From Rhizobium sp. R634 (GTDB lineage: Bacteria > Pseudomonadota > Alphaproteobacteria > Rhizobiales > Rhizobiaceae): a stretch of DNA of 64,000 bases. The translations under genes and the position numbers were made by a program. Below, one piece after another: positions 16,893 to 26,355 of the stretch. The stretch covers positions 744,001 to 808,000 of the forward strand of contig NZ_LOKW01000001.1 in assembly GCF_002211305.1 (NCBI RefSeq), in the 5' to 3' direction. The notes beneath the pieces were generated by a model, which saw nothing but the letters and a program-made list of their open reading frames with translations, was not told the DNA's origin and searched no databases. Numbering within the stretch: the first letter of the stretch is position 1; each line of letters starts with the position of its first letter.

Positions 16893-18611
16893 TCAAAGAC
16901 CGAGCTGCCAGATTTCGGCGGCGATCACATTGCCCTCGGGCGCGGCGAGACGCGCGGCACTGACCCTCTGGAAGCCGGGCAGGCGCTTGGTTCCCGTCCA
17001 GCGGCCATCGTCGGCGAAGACCTCGATCGAGCCCGCATCGAGGAAGATCCGGATGGTCGAGGGGTGCGCGCCGGCGGCGATGTGGCGGGGCGATGGCTTG
17101 GTATTCGCCACCGAGAAGGGAATGCTCAGCCCGTCGTCGTTCAATTGAACCGCGACCGTCGCCTCGGGATGTTGGAGATCGAGGCGGAAGGCGCTGCCGG
17201 CCTGGCCGAGGGTGAGCAGGATCTCGACGGAGCCGTTGGCGAAATCGACGCTCCGGCCGTCGAGAAGGCCTCCGGCATCCAGCCGGCGCTGCCGCAGGCT
17301 TTCGACAGCGGCGACAGGCGGCGTGATCAGCGCACCGTCTCGCAATCCCAGCCGTCGCGGCAGTGTCATCGCGGTCGGCATGTCGATCTCTTTCGATATA
17401 TCCGTCCAGTTCGCAAGCCAGGCAATGCCGATCGGGCCGGTCTCGTCGACGAAGGCCTGGAAGGCGTAGGCGTCGGTGCCGAAATCCAGTTCCTGTTCGA
17501 ATTCTACCGAGAAGCTGCGGCCATCGAAACGGCCGACGGTCGCAAGCGTCATGTTGCGCCGGCCGGTCGCCGGATCGCGGCTGGTCAGCAGACCGAAGAT
17601 CAAGGCCCAGCGTGTCGCCGGGTCGTTGGCGGGACCGTCGAGCGGCAGCATGCAGGGGCACTCCGCTGCCGTCATCCCGAAGCGGTTTTCGCGGTGGAGC
17701 GTGCCGAGGAAGGTCCATCCGGACGCTGCGGCCGGATCCGCGGTTTCGTAGAGCAGGATGACGCCGCCCTCGCGGTCGCGCGTGCCGAGCAGCATCTTCC
17801 ATTTGCCGTCAGGCCCGTTGAAGACGTAAGGGTCGCGGAAGTCGGTCGTCAGGCCGAGCCCGGCGGGACGCGCCGGCAGGATCAGCTCCGCCGGCTCGAC
17901 ATGGACGAGATCGCGGCTGGTGGCCGTGAACTGAACCTGCTCCTCCGGTTCCCGGTTCTTCATATGCTCGGTGAAGAAGATGCGAAGGCCGGCTTGATCG
18001 GCGGGAAGAGCGATCGCCGAGCCGGAAAATGCCCCGCCCCGCCCGTCGGCCCGGGCGGCGAGTTCATCCGACGGGAAAAGAAAGATCGGGAGATGCGTCC
18101 AGCGAAGGTAGTCGTTCGAGACCGCATGACCCCAATGCATGTTGTTCCACCGGAGGCTATGGGGATAGTGCTGGTAGAAGAGGTGCGGCCTGCCGCCGAA
18201 CCGCCCGAACCCGTTGGGATCGTTCATCCAGCCGAATGGCGGGCGGAAATGATAGCTGCCCGGCACTTCGGGCGTGGCATTGGCAGGGCGGACATGCAGC
18301 AGCCGGATGCCTTCTTCGAGGACGCGGGACTCAAGAAAGGCATAGAGGACCGAGACCTCGGTCGTCTTGGGATCGTAGGAGAAGACGGTTTCTCCGCCGC
18401 GTTCCAGCGTCAACGGCCGAAACGCGAATTCGTCGGGATTTGAGGTTTCGACAGCGCCGGCGGCGTCTCCATCGACATGGGCCGTCAGCCTTGCCGGGGC
18501 GGCGCCATCCGAGGCCCTGATCCATGCGTGGACTGTGGCGCCTGCGGGCAGGACGGCGCTGATCGTCTCCAGCCCCATTTCATCGGAGGGAGAAATCGCT
18601 TGGCTTGTCAT
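16893..18611 (-). CDS. Glycoside hydrolase family 32 (beta-fructosidase, sucrose/fructan hydrolase)
   Basis: 572 residues from the ATG at 18611, preceded by AAGG. The three GH32 catalytic signatures are intact: WMNDPNG near residue 130 (nucleophile Asp), FRDPYVF (transition-state Asp) and AECPCM (acid/base Glu). About 115 residues precede the five-bladed propeller, a longer N-terminal part than usual and probably an extra beta domain. There is no signal peptide, so it should cleave fructosides in the cytoplasm after uptake by the adjacent ABC system. The C-terminal beta-sandwich is present. Sucrose or short fructo-oligosaccharides are the likely substrates. Confidence 0.92.
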   Translation of the reverse strand: MTSQAISPSDEMGLETISAVLPAGATVHAWIRASDGAAPARLTAHVDGDAAGAVETSNPDEFAFRPLTLERGGETVFSYDPKTTEVSVLYAFLESRVLEEGIRLLHVRPANATPEVPGSYHFRPPFGWMNDPNGFGRFGGRPHLFYQHYPHSLRWNNMHWGHAVSNDYLRWTHLPIFLFPSDELAARADGRGGAFSGSAIALPADQAGLRIFFTEHMKNREPEEQVQFTATSRDLVHVEPAELILPARPAGLGLTTDFRDPYVFNGPDGKWKMLLGTRDREGGVILLYETADPAAASGWTFLGTLHRENRFGMTAAECPCMLPLDGPANDPATRWALIFGLLTSRDPATGRRNMTLATVGRFDGRSFSVEFEQELDFGTDAYAFQAFVDETGPIGIAWLANWTDISKEIDMPTAMTLPRRLGLRDGALITPPVAAVESLRQRRLDAGGLLDGRSVDFANGSVEILLTLGQAGSAFRLDLQHPEATVAVQLNDDGLSIPFSVANTKPSPRHIAAGAHPSTIRIFLDAGSIEVFADDGRWTGTKRLPGFQRVSAARLAAPEGNVIAAEIWQLGL

Positions 18612-18615
18612 CAAT

Positions 18616-19509
18616 TCAACCTTTCACGGCAGAGCCGACAAAGGAGCTCACGAACCAGCGCTGGAAAGCGAGGTAGAGCCCCAGGATCGGGATCATCATC
18701 AAAACGGAGGCCGCCATCGCTCGATCCCAGTAGATGCTGTCCTGTCCGAAGAAGGTGGCGATGGCCACCGCGATCGGCCGGGCATAATCGGTCTGCGTCA
18801 CGAGGATCGGCCAGAGATACTGGTTCCAGGTCTCGATGCCCATGAGGATCGAGACGGTGGCGAGCGCCGGCAGGCTGAGCGGCAGGAAGATCGAGCGATA
18901 GGCCCGGAAAAACGAAGCGCCGTCGATCTCGGCGGCCTCCAGCAGTTCCTTCGGCAGCTGCGCGAAGAACTGGTAGAACAGGAAGATGTAGAGCGGGCTT
19001 GCGACCCAGGGCACGATCTGCACCGCGAAGGTGTCGGACATGCCCGCCCTGGACACCATGATCACCAGCGGCATGATGATGCTTTCCTGCGGGATCACAT
19101 AGAGCGCGATGACGATCGACAGGATGACGGCGCGGCCTCTGAGCGATCCCCAGGCCAGAACGAAGCCGGCCATCGAATTGACGATCAGGCCGGAGCAGAC
19201 CGTCGTCGCCAGGATGATCAGCGAATTGATGAGGTAGCGCCCGAAGGCGAGCTCGCCGGAGAGATGGCCGACTTCGGCATAGTTGGACAGTGTCGGGTTC
19301 GACACCCAGAAGGCCCGGAAGCTGCCCATGTCGGCGAGAATCTGGAACCGGTCGTCCTTGAGGCTGGCGACGACCAGGAGCAGCAAGGGAGAGACGATCA
19401 CCAATGCGATGATGAAGATGCTGACGGTCTGGACGGTGCGTAAAATCCTGGTGGCGGAACGGGGTCGCGCCGTGCTGGCCTGCGGGATCGAGAGAGCGAG
19501 ATCAGACAT
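18616..19509 (-). CDS. Sugar ABC transporter permease (MalG type)
   Basis: 297 residues, six membrane helices. The EAA loop PKELLEAAEIDGASFFRAYRSIFLPLSLP is the MalG-type coupling helix for the ATPase. Its start overlaps the MalF-type permease end by 8 bases and it ends 4 bases before the GH32 start. Second membrane subunit of the sucrose/fructoside importer. Confidence 0.93.
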   Translation of the reverse strand: MSDLALSIPQASTARPRSATRILRTVQTVSIFIIALVIVSPLLLLVVASLKDDRFQILADMGSFRAFWVSNPTLSNYAEVGHLSGELAFGRYLINSLIILATTVCSGLIVNSMAGFVLAWGSLRGRAVILSIVIALYVIPQESIIMPLVIMVSRAGMSDTFAVQIVPWVASPLYIFLFYQFFAQLPKELLEAAEIDGASFFRAYRSIFLPLSLPALATVSILMGIETWNQYLWPILVTQTDYARPIAVAIATFFGQDSIYWDRAMAASVLMMIPILGLYLAFQRWFVSSFVGSAVKG

Positions 19510-20440
19510 CGAAGCGCCTCAGGAGCTGGCGCTGGATCAGCGCGATGACGAGAACGATCACGAACAGGATGACCGAAACGGCGGAGGCATAGCCCATCTT
19601 CTGCTCTTCGAAGCCGGCGCGGACCATGTAGTGCACGACAGTTTCGGTGCTGCTCTTCGGTCCGCCCTGCGTGAGGATGGCGACCTGGGTATAGAGCTTG
19701 AAGGCCTGGATGGTGGTGATGACAAGCACGAAGACGTGGGTCGGCCTGAGGCCGGGCATGGTCACGTGCCAGAAGCGGCGGAAGGCGTTGGCGCCGTCGA
19801 TCTTGGCGGCGTCGTAGAGCTCGTCGGGAATGCCCTGGAGGCCGGCGAGGTAGACGATCATCTGGAAGCCGTAGGCCTGCCAGGCCGAGAGCAGGACGAG
19901 CGAGAACATCGCCCATTGCGGATCGCCGAGCCAATCGATCGGCTGGATCGCCCCGCCGGAGAGGAAGCCGAGGATCTGGTTGAACGGCCCGGTGGGATAC
20001 TGGAACAGCGTGCCCCAGATGACGCAGACCACAACCATCGAGGTGATCGCCGGCAGGAAGAACATGCCGCGCAGCAGATTGCGAAACGGCAGCTTCTGAT
20101 GCAGCAGCAGCGCCGTCGCGAAAGCGAGGCCGCACTGCGCCGGGATGATCCAGAAGGTGAAGCGCGAGACGTTCCAAAGGGCGGTCCAGAACAGATCGTC
20201 CTGAAAGATGCGGATGAAATTGTTGAACCAGACGAAGCGGACGGGCGTCGGCCGCGGCACCAGAGGCTGGTTGGTCATCGCCGTCCAGAAGGACAGGAGG
20301 AACGGCAGGATCAGGAAGAGGGTCAACAGGATGACGGCGGGTGCCAGCATGGCCGCTTCCTGCATCAGCCGTCCCTTGTCATGCCGGCGCGCCGGAGCCT
20401 TTCGGACGGATGTCGAAGATGTCGATTGTTGCATTGCCAT
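19502..20440 (-). CDS. Sugar ABC transporter permease (MalF type)
   Basis: 312 residues from MAMQQSTSSTSVRK, preceded by a strong GGAGAGGAGG; a longer upstream frame has no ribosome site. Six to seven helices and the EAA loop PDELYDAAKIDGANAFRRFWHVTMP place it in the MalF/UgpA family. It is the first membrane subunit of the importer encoded with the GH32 enzyme. Confidence 0.93.
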   Translation of the reverse strand: MAMQQSTSSTSVRKAPARRHDKGRLMQEAAMLAPAVILLTLFLILPFLLSFWTAMTNQPLVPRPTPVRFVWFNNFIRIFQDDLFWTALWNVSRFTFWIIPAQCGLAFATALLLHQKLPFRNLLRGMFFLPAITSMVVVCVIWGTLFQYPTGPFNQILGFLSGGAIQPIDWLGDPQWAMFSLVLLSAWQAYGFQMIVYLAGLQGIPDELYDAAKIDGANAFRRFWHVTMPGLRPTHVFVLVITTIQAFKLYTQVAILTQGGPKSSTETVVHYMVRAGFEEQKMGYASAVSVILFVIVLVIALIQRQLLRRFDV

Positions 20441-20514
20441 TGGCTCCTCCTCTCCAGCCGGGATGCCGGTCTCGCCCTGTGATGTCTGAGGGAGACATCG
20501 CAGGGCGATCACGC

Positions 20515-21807
20515 CTATTGCGCTTCGCCGAACGGCGGGTAGCCGTCATTGTCCTCGATATCCTGGTCGATCTTCTCGGCAGCCGCTGTCAGCGCCTCCT
20601 TCGGATCGCCGCCATTGAAGGCCTCGTCGACGGCCTGCATGAAGGCGGAAGTGATCGTGGGATAGGCTGGATGCGGCGGGCGGGCGACGGCCGTCTTCGA
20701 GGCCTGTTCGAAAGCGATCGCCATCGGGCCGCCGGGAGCATAGAGCGGGGATTCGGCGGCGAAGCTCTTTAGGCCGGGATAGCCCGACTGGCTTGCGACG
20801 AAGGCCCTGTATTCCTTGTCCTTCAGCAGGAAGCTGATGAACTTGCCTGCGATCTCGGGATGGGCCGACGTCTTGGTGACCGCCCAGATCCAGGTGCCGT
20901 CAGGGCTCGCGCCCTTGGCGCCGAACTTCGGAAGCGGCAGCACGACGATATTGTCCTTCATGGTAGCGGCAGCCTCGGCATAGACCCAGTGTCCGCCGAG
21001 CGCCAGTGCTGCCGGATTGCCTTCGGCGAAGAACTGGTTGGTCCCGGCAGATTGCGGCACGACCCAGCCGTTCTTGACCCATTTCTGCATCATCGCAAGC
21101 GCATCGACGCAGGCGTCGCTATCCAGCGTGCCCTCGGATTTCCAGGCTTTGCGGTCGATGAGATCGCAGCCGGCCGATTGCAGGATCGGGCCATAGGCAT
21201 AGGTGATCCATTCGGTCTTGATGCCGTAGCCGCGGAAAGTGTCGATCGGCCACTTGACGCCGTCGACTTTGGAAAGCTTCTCCAGGTAGGTTTCGAACTC
21301 CTCGCGGGTCCAGGCATCGTCGACGGATTTCGGGATGCGGGCGCCGATCGCTTCGAGATATTTCTTGTTGCCGTAAAGAACGACCGAGGAGTCGGTCAGG
21401 CCGATCGCGTAGAGGTCTTTGTCGATCGGGTATGTGCCCTGGGCGATGTTGGACTCCGTCATGTCGTCGACGACATCTTTGTCGATCAGCGGCTTGATGG
21501 GCTGAAGATAGCCCGACCAGACGTAATTGGCGAGGAACGGCGCATCGAGCTCCATCACGTCGGGCAGCTGCTTGGCCATGACGGCGGCGCTGAACTTCTC
21601 GTTATAGGCATCGTGCGGCGCATAGATGAACTGCACATCGACATCGGGATTGGCGGCCTCGAAGCGTTCGGCGACCTTGCCGTAGGCGGCGACGAAGCCG
21701 GGATCGCCCTGGTGCATGACCTGGATGACGGTTTTCTCGGCGGCTTGCGCCCCTATGGCCGATAGCGCCGAGGACAGGACCAGAGACCAAAGTAAACGTT
21801 TACCCAT
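20515..21807 (-). CDS. Sugar ABC transporter binding protein (family 1)
   Basis: 430 residues. The signal peptide MGKRLLWSLVLSSALSAIGAQA is followed by a family 1 solute-binding fold (KTVIQVMHQGDPGFVAAYG; WVKNGWVVPQSAGTNQFFAEG; TWIWAVTKTSAHPEIAGKFI). It delivers the sugar to the MalFG-type permeases immediately downstream. GGAGGAGG lies upstream of the ATG. A LacI-type operator overlaps its first codons (21792-21805). Confidence 0.92.
   Translation of the reverse strand: MGKRLLWSLVLSSALSAIGAQAAEKTVIQVMHQGDPGFVAAYGKVAERFEAANPDVDVQFIYAPHDAYNEKFSAAVMAKQLPDVMELDAPFLANYVWSGYLQPIKPLIDKDVVDDMTESNIAQGTYPIDKDLYAIGLTDSSVVLYGNKKYLEAIGARIPKSVDDAWTREEFETYLEKLSKVDGVKWPIDTFRGYGIKTEWITYAYGPILQSAGCDLIDRKAWKSEGTLDSDACVDALAMMQKWVKNGWVVPQSAGTNQFFAEGNPAALALGGHWVYAEAAATMKDNIVVLPLPKFGAKGASPDGTWIWAVTKTSAHPEIAGKFISFLLKDKEYRAFVASQSGYPGLKSFAAESPLYAPGGPMAIAFEQASKTAVARPPHPAYPTITSAFMQAVDEAFNGGDPKEALTAAAEKIDQDIEDNDGYPPFGEAQ
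21792..21805. promoter_or_regulatory. LacI-type operator overlapping the binding-protein start codon
   Basis: On the minus strand the sequence is GGGTAAACGTTTAC, containing the perfect 12-bp palindrome GTAAACGTTTAC (21792-21803) with the AANCGNTT core of LacI-family operators. It begins at the third base of the start codon. The GGGTAA half-site and central CG are shared with the operator at 22862-22877, supporting the reading as a real site rather than a coding coincidence. Confidence 0.5.
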
Positions 21808-21844
21808 TAGAATTCCTCCTCCATTTGAATGGGCCTATTTCAAT

Positions 21845-22849
21845 TTATACGGATGCCCGCTCCACCAGCTGGAACGGCAGTTTCTGCACCCCGACCGGGA
21901 TCCGGTCTTCGGCAAGCAGGATTTGCGCGGCCTGGCGGCCCATGGCGCGATGGGGAAGCGCCATGGTGGTCAGCGGCGGGTCGAGCCGCGAGGCGATCTC
22001 GACCTGGTTGTCGAAGCTCGCAACGGCGACGTCGTCGGGAATGGCGGCGCCCGCCCGGCGCAGCGCGGCATAGACCTCCATCGCCACGCGGTCATTGCCG
22101 CACAGGATGGCATCGGGACGCCGGGGGCCGCTCATCAGCTCCTGCACATGCGCGGCGACGAGGCTGTGGGCCCGGTCGCTGTAGATCGCTTTGCTGACGG
22201 CGGGCAGCACGATAGCGCCGGCTCCGTCGAGGCCGGCATGATCGAGCGCCTGCCGGAAACCGAGTTCGCGCAATTCGCCGGCGAGCAGCCCGGGCAGGTT
22301 GATGAAGGCGATCTTGCGCCGGCCGGCATCGATGAGATAGTTGGTGATCTCGATCGCCGCCCCCGTTTCATCGGGCACCAGCGAGGTGACGCGGTCATTG
22401 GCATCCCGGCAATTGATCATGACGCCGACCGCATCGGCAAATTCGGGTGGCAGGTCGACGCTCTTGTGATACATGGCGGCATAGGCGATCGCTCGCGGGC
22501 GAAAGCGCCGCATCTCGTCGAGGATCGAGGCGATGCTCCGGTGGCCGCCGAGCGTCATGGCGAAGACGGCCATGTCGGCGGCGCGCACGGCGCCGTCGAG
22601 CCCCCTGATGATCTCGGTGGCGAAAGGCGAGGTGATCAGATCGTCGGCGACGAGGCCCACGAGCGGCATCCAGCCCTGCCGCATGCTGCGCGCGGCGAAG
22701 TTAGTGACATAGCCGAGCTCCTCGGCAATCTCCTTGATCCGCTGCCGGGTTTCCTCCGACATGCGCGCCGAGCCGCCATGCAAGGCGCCCGAGACGGTCT
22801 TGACGGAAACGCCGGCGCGGGCGGCTATGTCGTTGAGGGAAGCTGTCAC
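21845..22849 (-). CDS. LacI-family transcriptional regulator of the sucrose/fructoside operon
   Basis: 334 residues from a GTG. The N-terminal HTH (SLNDIAARAGVSVKTVSGALHG, then MSEETRQRIKEIAEELGYVTN) is followed by the periplasmic-binding-like effector domain. It ends 37 bases before the binding-protein gene in the same direction, so regulator and transporter may share a transcript. A candidate operator lies 13 bases upstream of its start, suggesting autoregulation. The likely effector is sucrose, fructose or a derivative. Confidence 0.92.
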   Translation of the reverse strand: MTASLNDIAARAGVSVKTVSGALHGGSARMSEETRQRIKEIAEELGYVTNFAARSMRQGWMPLVGLVADDLITSPFATEIIRGLDGAVRAADMAVFAMTLGGHRSIASILDEMRRFRPRAIAYAAMYHKSVDLPPEFADAVGVMINCRDANDRVTSLVPDETGAAIEITNYLIDAGRRKIAFINLPGLLAGELRELGFRQALDHAGLDGAGAIVLPAVSKAIYSDRAHSLVAAHVQELMSGPRRPDAILCGNDRVAMEVYAALRRAGAAIPDDVAVASFDNQVEIASRLDPPLTTMALPHRAMGRQAAQILLAEDRIPVGVQKLPFQLVERASV

Positions 22850-22861
22850 TGGGTTCGCTTT

Positions 22862-22877
22862 GGGTTATCGATTACCC
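22862..22877. promoter_or_regulatory. LacI-type operator upstream of the lacI-family gene
   Basis: GGGTTATCGATTACCC is an inverted repeat (GGGT-N8-ACCC, core ATCGAT, two mismatched positions). Read on the minus strand it starts GGGTAATCGAT, matching the half-site and central CG of the element at 21792-21805. It is a good candidate for the operator controlling the whole operon. Confidence 0.6.
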
Positions 22878-22933
22878 ATATCGGTACCAATCCCGTTCCG
22901 ATGAGTCAAGCAGGGGAAAATCCCCTGCCCGGC

Positions 22934-24787
22934 TCAATCGATTTCCTCGGGAATGAAGCCGCCGGTCTGGCGTTTCCACAGCCGGGCAAACAGCCCGTCC
23001 CGCTCGACCAGTTCTTCCGGCCTGCCCTCTTCGACGATGCGGCCGTGATCGAGCACGACGATGCGGTCCATCCTGGCGATCGTCGAAAGGCGGTGGGCGA
23101 TGGCGATCACCGTCTTTCCCTCCATCACGAGGTTCAGCCGCTCCTGAATGGCGGCTTCGGATTCGCTGTCCAGCGCCGAGGTCGCCTCGTCGAGCACCAG
23201 GATCGGCGCATCCTTCAGGAGCACGCGGGCAATCGCCACGCGCTGGCGCTGGCCGCCCGAGAGCTTGATGCCGCGATCGCCGACGAAGGCGTCGTAACCC
23301 TTGCGGCCCTCGCTGTCGGTAAGATCGGCAATGAAGGCATCGGCGCTCGCCATCTTCGTCACCCTTTCGATTTCCTCCTGCGTCGCCCCCGGCCGGCCGT
23401 AGCGGATATTGTCGCCGACCGAACGGTGCAGCAGCGCGACATCCTGGGCGATCACGCCGATCGCGCGGCGCAGGCTCGCCTGGGTGACGGCGCGGATATC
23501 CTGCCCGTCGATCAGGATCGCGCCGTCCCTGATGTCGTAGAAGCGCAGCAGCAGGTTTGCGAGGGTGGTCTTGCCGGCCCCGGAAAGGCCGACGAGACCA
23601 ACCTTCTCGCCGGGCCGCACCGTCAGCGACAGGGCGTCGATCACCGGCTTGCCCGACTTGTAGGCGAAGCCGACATTCTCGAAGCGGATCTCGCCCTGCG
23701 GCACGGCAAGCTCGGCCGCATCCGGCCGGTCGGTGATGGCAGGCGGCGTCGTCATGACCGGCATGGCATCCTTGATCGTGCCGATCGCCTGGAAGATCTG
23801 CTGGCCCATCTGCAGGAAGACGAAGATCTGCGACGACAGACGGTGGAGGATATAGACCGCGCCGACAAACTCGCCGACCGTGAGGAAGCCTTTGACGAGG
23901 CCGGAAAAGCCGATCGCCAGCATGCTCAGCCACAGCAGCGTGTTGAAGATGACGACGGTCACTTCCGACGAGCGGTAGATGCGCTGCTCGCTGTGCTGCG
24001 TCTGCACGGCCTTGCCGATGATGCGGCGGATCGCGCCCGCCTCGCTGTCTTCGGCGGCAAACTGCTTGATCATCTGCATGTTGGTATAGAGATCGGTGAT
24101 CGCGCCGGCGACCAGGCTGCGCTGCTTGGCGGTGCGGCGCGAACGCTCGACGAAAACAGGCACGATTCTCGCGGTGAATGCGATGTTGAGCGCGATCCAG
24201 ACGACGACGGGCACGGCAAGCTGCCAGGCGAGCGCGCTGAGCAGGATGACGGAGCCGACCAGCTGCATCAGGAAGCGCGGGATGGACTGGAAGCCGGCGA
24301 GGATCTGCTGCTGGACGGCGGAGGAGACCTGCTGCAGCCGCGAGGAAACCTGCCCGGCATAGAGATCGTGGAAGAAGGCGAGATCCTGCCGCTCCACCGC
24401 CTTGTGGCCCTGCCACTGGATGGCGGCCGGCATGGCGATGCCAAGCGTATGCGAGTTCAGCGTGTTGAGCATGAACGAAACGATCGGCATCACCGGAAAG
24501 ATCAGCAAGCCGAGGACGGCAAGCAGCCGCCACTCCTCATGCAGGAAGACGGCGGCACCCTGCTGCGTCACGCCATCGACGATGACCGAAAGCCCCCAGA
24601 CGATCGCCAGGTTGATCGCCTCGAACAGCATGGAGCAAAGCGCCAGCGCAATCAGCACGCCGCGAAACATCGAGATGAAATGCAGCAGCACCCTCACCGG
24701 CCCCTTCGACGGCAGCGGCCGATAGGGAATGTCGAGCGGCCGGATCAGCGTTTCGAAGGGACGATAGATCGCATCTGAGATCGACAT
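22934..24787 (-). CDS. ABC exporter, fused membrane and ATPase domains (MsbA-like)
   Basis: 617 residues. A six-helix exporter domain (about residues 35-330) precedes a nucleotide-binding domain with Walker A GLSGAGKTT, signature LSGGQRQRVAIARVLL and Walker B ILVLDEATSALD. This is the homodimeric half-transporter form of lipid or drug exporters. Its promoter side faces a repeat region and its 3' end lies 57 bases from the LacI operator. The substrate cannot be inferred; no outer-membrane or adaptor gene is adjacent. Confidence 0.9.
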   Translation of the reverse strand: MSISDAIYRPFETLIRPLDIPYRPLPSKGPVRVLLHFISMFRGVLIALALCSMLFEAINLAIVWGLSVIVDGVTQQGAAVFLHEEWRLLAVLGLLIFPVMPIVSFMLNTLNSHTLGIAMPAAIQWQGHKAVERQDLAFFHDLYAGQVSSRLQQVSSAVQQQILAGFQSIPRFLMQLVGSVILLSALAWQLAVPVVVWIALNIAFTARIVPVFVERSRRTAKQRSLVAGAITDLYTNMQMIKQFAAEDSEAGAIRRIIGKAVQTQHSEQRIYRSSEVTVVIFNTLLWLSMLAIGFSGLVKGFLTVGEFVGAVYILHRLSSQIFVFLQMGQQIFQAIGTIKDAMPVMTTPPAITDRPDAAELAVPQGEIRFENVGFAYKSGKPVIDALSLTVRPGEKVGLVGLSGAGKTTLANLLLRFYDIRDGAILIDGQDIRAVTQASLRRAIGVIAQDVALLHRSVGDNIRYGRPGATQEEIERVTKMASADAFIADLTDSEGRKGYDAFVGDRGIKLSGGQRQRVAIARVLLKDAPILVLDEATSALDSESEAAIQERLNLVMEGKTVIAIAHRLSTIARMDRIVVLDHGRIVEEGRPEELVERDGLFARLWKRQTGGFIPEEID

Positions 24788-24954
24788 GGGCCGCTCGTGG
24801 TTCGAATATCGGAGGGAGGGCGAGACGCTTTTGAGTCTACGCGGACCGAGATGGGATCATCTTCCGGCTGCAATCTCAACTAGAATTTTTGTGAATGTTT
24901 GGGAGAGGGAATGTGGAAAAGGGGAAGCGTAACGGGGGACGGCGACGTTGCGGC

Positions 24955-25160
24955 ATGTCCCCTTCTACCCATCGGGGAGAAGGTGCCGGCAGGCGGATGA
25001 GGGGGCCAGCGGCGATGGGCGCGAGTGCGCTGAGCGCAAATCAAATGCAATGAATGACGTGCCGTATGGCCCCCTCATCCGACCTTCGGGCCACCTTTAC
25101 CTGGGTTGAGCCGCGGGTCTCAACCCGTCCTTCGGCCCCCCGCCGGGGAGAAGAGCGATC
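24955..25160. repeat. RIME-like mosaic intergenic repeat, copy 1
   Basis: The 507-base gap between the exporter and the small secreted protein has no convincing gene. It holds GGGGAGAAGGTGCCGGCAGG with GGATGAGGGGGCC, and the inverted partner GGCCCCCTCATCCG, then an insert reading CTGGGTTGAGCCGCGGGTCT and ending CCGGGGAGAAGAG. These modules are typical of Rhizobium intergenic mosaic elements (RIME). The same composite, in the other orientation, is at 59160-59406. The remaining flanks show nothing recognisable. Confidence 0.7.
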
Positions 25161-25294
25161 AAGACGCACCCTCGTGTTCAACAAGACGCCTGCATGAACG
25201 GCGAGACTGCTCGGTAAATATCTTGGGCGGGGGCAGCGGCCGAACAGCAGGCCGAACCCCGCCGAAGCGGGGTTCTTGGGTTAGGGGAAGCCGA

Positions 25295-25615
25295 TCAGTT
25301 GTTATGCGCTGCGCAGGCCTCGTCCATCGGCGTGGCGTTGCTCGTGCCGCCCTGGGTCTGCAGATTGTCGGAATTGTTGACCGGGTTCGGGCACTTGGTC
25401 TTGTCCATCTTCATCGTGCCGCCGGTGGTGGAATTCGTCATCGTGGAATCCGTTTCCATCGGCTTCTTGGCCTTGGTGTCTGTGGTGGCGCCGCCGCCCT
25501 GATCGGCCTGGTTCTTGTCGATCGTGGCGCCGGCCGGCGCCGGGTTGGACTGGGCGAAGGCTGATGTGGCCATGCCGAGAGCGAAAAGCGAAGCTGCTAC
25601 GAGTTTCATACGCAT
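25295..25615 (-). CDS. Small secreted hypothetical protein
   Basis: 106 residues from MRMKLVAASLFALGMATSAFA, with AAGGAGG eight bases upstream; a longer frame upstream has no such site. After the signal peptide the protein is low in hydrophobic residues and rich in Thr, Asn, Asp and Lys (KNQADQGGGATTDTKAKKP), with two cysteines in the last 35 residues. I do not recognise a family with function; similar small periplasmic proteins occur in rhizobia. An EcfG-type promoter-like element lies 44 bases upstream, so stress induction is possible. Confidence 0.7.
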   Translation of the reverse strand: MRMKLVAASLFALGMATSAFAQSNPAPAGATIDKNQADQGGGATTDTKAKKPMETDSTMTNSTTGGTMKMDKTKCPNPVNNSDNLQTQGGTSNATPMDEACAAHNN

Positions 25616-25658
25616 CCTGATGTCCTCCTTGGGATCTTTGCGTGGTTGGCCCTTCCAC

Positions 25659-25683
25659 AACCTCGACGGCAGATCATTGTTCC
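25659..25683 (-). promoter_or_regulatory. EcfG-like promoter upstream of the small secreted protein
   Basis: On the minus strand GGAAC (25683-25679) is followed by 16 bases and GGTT (25662-25659). This fits the looser rhizobial consensus GGAAC-N18-TT and is one base off GGAAC-N16-CGTT. It lies 44-68 bases upstream of the start codon at 25615. Confidence 0.45.
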
Positions 25684-25874
25684 GGCGCGGCCGCTGACAA
25701 AACAAGGGAACGGGAGGAGGGACGCCAGGAGGCGCAGCTGCTTTGTGGTCACTGCATCTTTAGATTGTATAAAATAAGTGATTACTACCATGTAATGCTT
25801 AATACTGACATGTCGTGTCACCGGGCGCTGCTAGGTCCGTCTCAGCCAAACATCACCAACGAAAGGATATGACC

Positions 25875-26252
25875 ATGGCTGAACAGAACGGACGCGCCGC
25901 CGCGATTGCCTGCACCTATGTCGAAGCGATTGCCCGCAAGGACATCGATGCCATTCTCGAAATTGCGGCTGACGACGTCGCCTGCGCATCGCCGATCGGC
26001 AAACTGAGCGGCGTGCAGGCGTTTCGCGGTTTCCACGAGGGGTTCGCGCGCATGATAAAAAGGCTGACCATTCTCGCGGTCTATGGCGGAAATGATCAGG
26101 CTGTTGTCATCTACGAAGCCGATACCCATCCTGTTGCGAACGCGCTGACCGTGGAACTGCTCACGATCGCCGGCGGGAAGATCGCTTCGACCGACGTGAT
26201 CTACGATTCCGCGCCGTTCGCCGAATACATGGCGGCGGTCAGGCCGCACTGA
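25875..26252 (+). CDS. SnoaL-like / NTF2-fold protein
   Basis: 125 residues from MAEQNGRAAAIACTYVEAIARKD; the ATG six bases earlier is too close to AAAGGAT. The pattern of a small helix-rich start (YVEAIARKDIDAILEIAADDVACASP) and later strands fits SnoaL_2-type cystatin-like folds. Members include polyketide cyclases, isomerases and many uncharacterised proteins. No catalytic assignment is possible. It may be cotranscribed with the oxidoreductase 103 bases downstream. Confidence 0.7.
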   Translation: MAEQNGRAAAIACTYVEAIARKDIDAILEIAADDVACASPIGKLSGVQAFRGFHEGFARMIKRLTILAVYGGNDQAVVIYEADTHPVANALTVELLTIAGGKIASTDVIYDSAPFAEYMAAVRPH

Positions 26253-26355
26253 ACGGCTGCGCCCGGGAGTTTTGTCAAATGATCACCAGCATCGCAGCGG
26301 CGCAAACTTCGCGCCTCGGAATCGTCGCGCCCATTCCAGGCGGAAGCAGCCTGCC

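Noticed and set aside
21716..24778. A 1020-codon open frame on the plus strand
   Set aside because: It is antisense to the LacI regulator, its flanks and the ABC exporter, whose motifs are perfect; the translation is a low-complexity Asp/Arg/Gly/His mixture typical of high-GC shadows.
24788..25294. Plus-strand frame at 25106-25564 as a gene
   Set aside because: It crosses the RIME-like element and the antisense of the small secreted protein, which has a better start and signal peptide.
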